NCBI RefSeq assembly: GCF_030682515.1
Contig: NZ_JAUXOD010000101.1
Coordinates: forward strand, 1 to 32,883
Direction: 5' to 3'
Length of the DNA: 32,883 bases
Source: Hoeflea sp.
GTDB lineage: Bacteria > Pseudomonadota > Alphaproteobacteria > Rhizobiales > Rhizobiaceae
Part shown: in pieces, positions 30,593-32,883 of the stretch
Layout: the number at the start of each line of letters is the position of its first letter
How positions within the stretch are numbered: the stretch's first letter is position 1
The notes under the pieces: model-generated
The model's database searches: none
Told to the model about the DNA's origin: nothing
The model's input: only the letters and a program-made list of their open reading frames with translations
Made by a program: the position numbers and the translations under genes

Positions 30593-30691
30593 CGAAGTTC
30601 GAACTCGGAGCCCAGCGGGCCACTGCCCGCCGGCAGGTGAGGCCGCCCCCGCGGAGGCGTTGAGTGAAGCGAAACTGCCGTGAGCGAGACA

Positions 30692-30709
30692 ATGGCGGAG
30701 AGGATGGGA
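30692..30709 (-). repeat. att-like repeat, copy 2, next to the integrase
   Basis: It reads TCCCATCCTCTCCGCCAT on the minus strand, matching copy 1 at 17 of 18 positions and the expected acceptor end of a tRNA starting GGAGAGG. It lies 88 bases before the integrase start. Composition changes to the right of it, so it is the best candidate for the element boundary in this window. Confidence 0.5.
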
Positions 30710-30797
30710 AGCTCTCCCCCACACCGGCTAACCCACTGAACCCCTTGCAAAACAAGCATTCCGCCGCCACTCTTGGGGCAGAACGGTGGGGCAGAGC

Positions 30798-32207
30798 ATG
30801 GGCAAAGCTAGTTTTCTTGAGTTTCATGGCGGACAGTGGCGAGCACGGGTGGCGGTGCCGGTCAGACTTCAGGAGATCGTCGGAAGGACGGTCCTTAAAA
30901 AGGGGCTGCACACCGCCGACCTGACAACCGCCGAGCAATTGAAGTGGCCGCACATAGCAGCCTTCAAGGCCTATCTGGCAGACGCGGCGCGGGCGTTGGA
31001 AACCCAAGACCCTGTAGAAGCGGAAGCACTCAAAGCCCGCCTCGTACTCGCAGAGATACCGGAAGACGAGCGGGGCCGGGATGTTAAAGGGCCGGGAGTA
31101 GACGACGCCGTGCGGGCAACTCCGAGCCGATATGAGGTGCTTCATGACGGCGTTATTGAGCGGGCCTACCAGTTGGAGAAGACGCACGGCTTTGCGCGGG
31201 CGAAGGCATATGTGGCCATTGCCACCGGAGCACAGACCCCCCTTCGTCATCACGCCGATGATTTCATAGCCCAGTGGGGCGTCAAGGATAAAACCGCGAG
31301 CGACTTCAAAAGGGCCTTAGAGTGGCTGTGTGACTGGCTACGCGCCGCACCCCTCCCCATCACCGTTGAGGCAGTAACCCGGCGTGCAGCCGGGGATTTT
31401 ATCGTGCAGAGCCTTGAGGCAACGAGAAGCGCCAAAAAGGCTAAGTCCTACCTCGCCTTCCTCCGCGCCTACTGGGAGTATCTCGACAGGCGGGGGGCGC
31501 TGACGAGCGGAAACCCTTGGTTAGGCCAGCGTATATCGAAGGCCGCGCAGGTCCGCTCCAGAAGCCAGATAGCCGAGGAGAAGCGCCCGTTCACAGACGA
31601 GGAGCTAGCCGCCCTCTTGTCCAATTGCGGCGCTGACCCGGAGCTTCTCCTTGCCATGCACATAGCGGCCTTGGGCGGGATGCGGATTGAGGAAATATGC
31701 AGGCTCCGCCTATGGGATTGCTCCGGGGGTGTTTTCAGCGTCCGCGAGGGGAAGACCGTCAACGCTGTACGGCAGTTCCCAATCCACACCCGCCTTGCCG
31801 ATACAGTCGCCGCACGCGTCAAAAAGGGGAACCGGGATGACTACCTAATCCGGGGGCTCCGCGAGAGCACCCCGTCGAGCCCCCAGCGCTCCCACCCTTT
31901 GGTAAAGCGCTTTACCCGCTACCGGAGGAAGGTCGGGGTGGGGAGCGGCAGGAGTGAACACTCGTCCGTAGACTTCCATTCGTTTCGCCGCTGGTTTGCA
32001 CGGAAAGCACGGGACGCCATGCTAGCAGGGGACGCCGGATTTGATGAATGGACCCTCACTTGGATCATGGGGCACACGGACAAGGACCGGCCCAAATCCG
32101 TTGAGTTGTCCCAAAGAGGCTACGCCGGGATGGACCCGATGGAAGCCAAGCGCCGCCTAATAGAAGCTATTCAACTACCACCTCAAACAGGAGAAACGCA
32201 GCAATGA
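30798..32207 (+). CDS. Tyrosine-type site-specific recombinase (integrase)
   Basis: A 469-residue phage-type integrase. Catalytic residues can be placed in the C-terminal domain: R in GGMRIEEICRLRL, H and R in DFHSFRRWFAR, H in IMGHTDKDRP and the tyrosine in SQRGYAG. The central segment (ADDFIAQWGVKDKTASDFKR and RSAKKAKSYLAFLRAYWEYL) is the core-binding domain. The N-terminus (FLEFHGGQWRARVAVPVRL and onward) is an arm-type region as in large integrases of genomic islands. The ATG is used; an in-frame GTG 12 bases earlier is possible. It lies close to an att-like repeat that resembles a tRNA 3' end. Codon use is less GC-rich than in the chromosome. Confidence 0.92.
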   Translation: MGKASFLEFHGGQWRARVAVPVRLQEIVGRTVLKKGLHTADLTTAEQLKWPHIAAFKAYLADAARALETQDPVEAEALKARLVLAEIPEDERGRDVKGPGVDDAVRATPSRYEVLHDGVIERAYQLEKTHGFARAKAYVAIATGAQTPLRHHADDFIAQWGVKDKTASDFKRALEWLCDWLRAAPLPITVEAVTRRAAGDFIVQSLEATRSAKKAKSYLAFLRAYWEYLDRRGALTSGNPWLGQRISKAAQVRSRSQIAEEKRPFTDEELAALLSNCGADPELLLAMHIAALGGMRIEEICRLRLWDCSGGVFSVREGKTVNAVRQFPIHTRLADTVAARVKKGNRDDYLIRGLRESTPSSPQRSHPLVKRFTRYRRKVGVGSGRSEHSSVDFHSFRRWFARKARDAMLAGDAGFDEWTLTWIMGHTDKDRPKSVELSQRGYAGMDPMEAKRRLIEAIQLPPQTGETQQ

Positions 32208-32368
32208 TGACTTTCCGCATTTTCGGCCATGAATTCGGCATCGAGTTCTGGAGCAACCCACTCCGGATACAGGACTGGCAGCTAGGCCAGGAGCGCCTTG
32301 GGGACGCTTTCCAGACCCGGCTTTATTGGTTCGGACCGGCCCACGTCGCCGTCTGTAAGCCCGCGTGA
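32204..32368 (+). CDS. Small protein overlapping the integrase stop
   Basis: A 54-residue ORF whose ATG overlaps the integrase TGA (ATGA), with AGGAG about ten bases upstream, so it is probably translated. It begins MMTFRIFGHEFGIEFWSNPL and is rich in aromatic residues (four W, seven F, one Y). It was not recognised. Excisionase or recombination-directionality factors are often encoded beside integrases, but no winged-helix motif is clear here, so no function is assigned. A second ATG directly follows the first. Confidence 0.5.
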   Translation: MMTFRIFGHEFGIEFWSNPLRIQDWQLGQERLGDAFQTRLYWFGPAHVAVCKPA

Positions 32369-32476
32369 AGCACTTCCGACAGTTCGGCGTAAATTCCCAA
32401 ATCTTTACAATGGCTTGGAATTGAGTATTGTTCTGAATAAAGAATCACACTCCGTTTTGAACTACAAAGAGGCACC

Positions 32477-32863
32477 ATGCCAGGAGGCAAACCCCGCATT
32501 GATCAGGGCGAGGACGGCCTGCTGGTATGGTGTGCCGGGCGTTTGGAGCGAGTCCGGAGACCCCGAGCAGCGCGGGAGCTGGTTGACGAGTGGTATTCCC
32601 ATTGGTTTGGAAAAGCGGGCAAGCCGCGCTCCTGTTACCGGGATAGGCGGGGCCAGTTCAAGACCCACCACACCGACCGCGTTACCAAATGGATACAGCG
32701 CCAAGTCGCACAAGGAACGTTGGTCCATATCGATAATGCAGGGCCGCGAGGCACAGGGCGCTACCGCCTAGTTGAGGGCAAAAGGCTGACCGGACCACGC
32801 CGGAAGCCCGGCCCCGACCTCCTTGAAGAAAGCTCCGATGCTTTTCCGCCTAACTCTCTGTGA
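32477..32863 (+). CDS. Hypothetical basic protein of the integrative element
   Basis: A 128-residue basic protein, not recognised. The ATG is preceded by AGAGG at short spacing and by an AT-rich stretch (32395-32475) with a possible promoter (TTGGAA at 32415, TAAAGA at 32438, 17-base spacer). The middle region RVTKWIQRQVAQGTLVHIDN followed by AGPRGTGRYRLVEG could be a winged-helix-like end, a helix then two strands, as in small DNA-binding proteins; that is a weak impression. A longer frame starting at 32298 overlaps in another frame and is disfavoured because it lacks a ribosome binding site. Confidence 0.55.
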   Translation: MPGGKPRIDQGEDGLLVWCAGRLERVRRPRAARELVDEWYSHWFGKAGKPRSCYRDRRGQFKTHHTDRVTKWIQRQVAQGTLVHIDNAGPRGTGRYRLVEGKRLTGPRRKPGPDLLEESSDAFPPNSL

Positions 32864-32883
32864 TTGCAGGGGCGAAGAGATAG

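Larger units (their letters stand above)
30693..32883 (+). mobile_element. Left part of an integrative element
   Basis: A tyrosine recombinase gene, an adjacent tRNA-end-like repeat, two short unknown genes and a shift to less GC-rich codons (TTA, ATA and AGG occur, rare in the rest of the window) mark this as acquired DNA. The far end, cargo and matching attachment site lie outside the window. Confidence 0.6.

Noticed and set aside
30590-30625. A tRNA T-loop-like GTTCGAAC near the att repeat
   Set aside because: No pairing T-stem, acceptor stem or anticodon arm around it, so not an intact tRNA.
32298-32771. A 157-codon frame overlapping the last hypothetical gene
   Set aside because: It has no ribosome binding site and starts inside the preceding small ORF; the frame starting at 32477 has better start signals.

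Overview
The window looks like a chromosomal segment of a high-GC alphaproteobacterium, most likely of the order Hyphomicrobiales (Rhizobiales). The pointers are GC-rich codon use, BetI-type TetR regulators, a PotABCD-type importer next to class III aminotransferase and Rieske oxygenase genes, an otsBA pair, a cytochrome oxidase with fused subunits I and III, and AztD. Genus cannot be fixed from the sequence alone. The last ~2.2 kb is different: it carries a tyrosine recombinase, uses rarer codons and is less GC-rich, so it is probably the edge of an integrative element.

Layout. (1) 1-9311, amine or quaternary-ammonium locus: the tail of a BetI-like regulator; an operon of SAM methyltransferase, a second BetI-like regulator and a polyamine-type binding protein; a convergent permease/permease/ATPase operon for the same importer; a divergent class III aminotransferase; and a Rieske oxygenase with its own promoter and palindrome. 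Two related TetR-like operator sequences (378-397 and 6471-6490) may join these units into one regulon. The natural substrate is not evident. (2) 9332-12423: a CtaG-like membrane protein, then the trehalose pair otsB-otsA. (3) 12585-17128, respiratory cluster: CopD-like and DUF2231 membrane proteins (convergent, overlapping), lipoprotein CoxB, a subunit I+III fusion and a small membrane protein. The three oxidase-side genes overlap by ATGA junctions. (4) 17191-20116: small regulators, two small proteins of little-known role and a CBS-domain membrane protein. (5) 20326-24611: a membrane-bound FAD dehydrogenase (Tat-exported small subunit, GMC subunit with a cysteine cluster, triheme cytochrome c) with a small acidic secreted protein. 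Its electrons could feed the respiratory chain.

(6) 24758-30425 is the most interesting region. A periplasmic zinc metallochaperone (AztD) is divergent from a cobalamin-riboswitch-controlled operon encoding a BtuF/BtuC/BtuD-type importer and a SAM methyltransferase. The usual aztABC partners are not seen. A perfect 13-bp inverted repeat lies between the two units, and one arm sits inside the spacer of the riboswitch promoter, so the importer may answer both to a metal-type repressor and to B12. A 27-codon ORF with a strong ribosome binding site lies between the riboswitch and the importer.

(7) 30426-32883: two near-identical 18-bp repeats whose reverse complement resembles the 3' end of a serine-type tRNA, followed by the integrase and two small unknown genes. 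The intact tRNA and the far end of the element are not in the window. No rRNA, intact tRNA, CRISPR array or insertion sequence was recognised.
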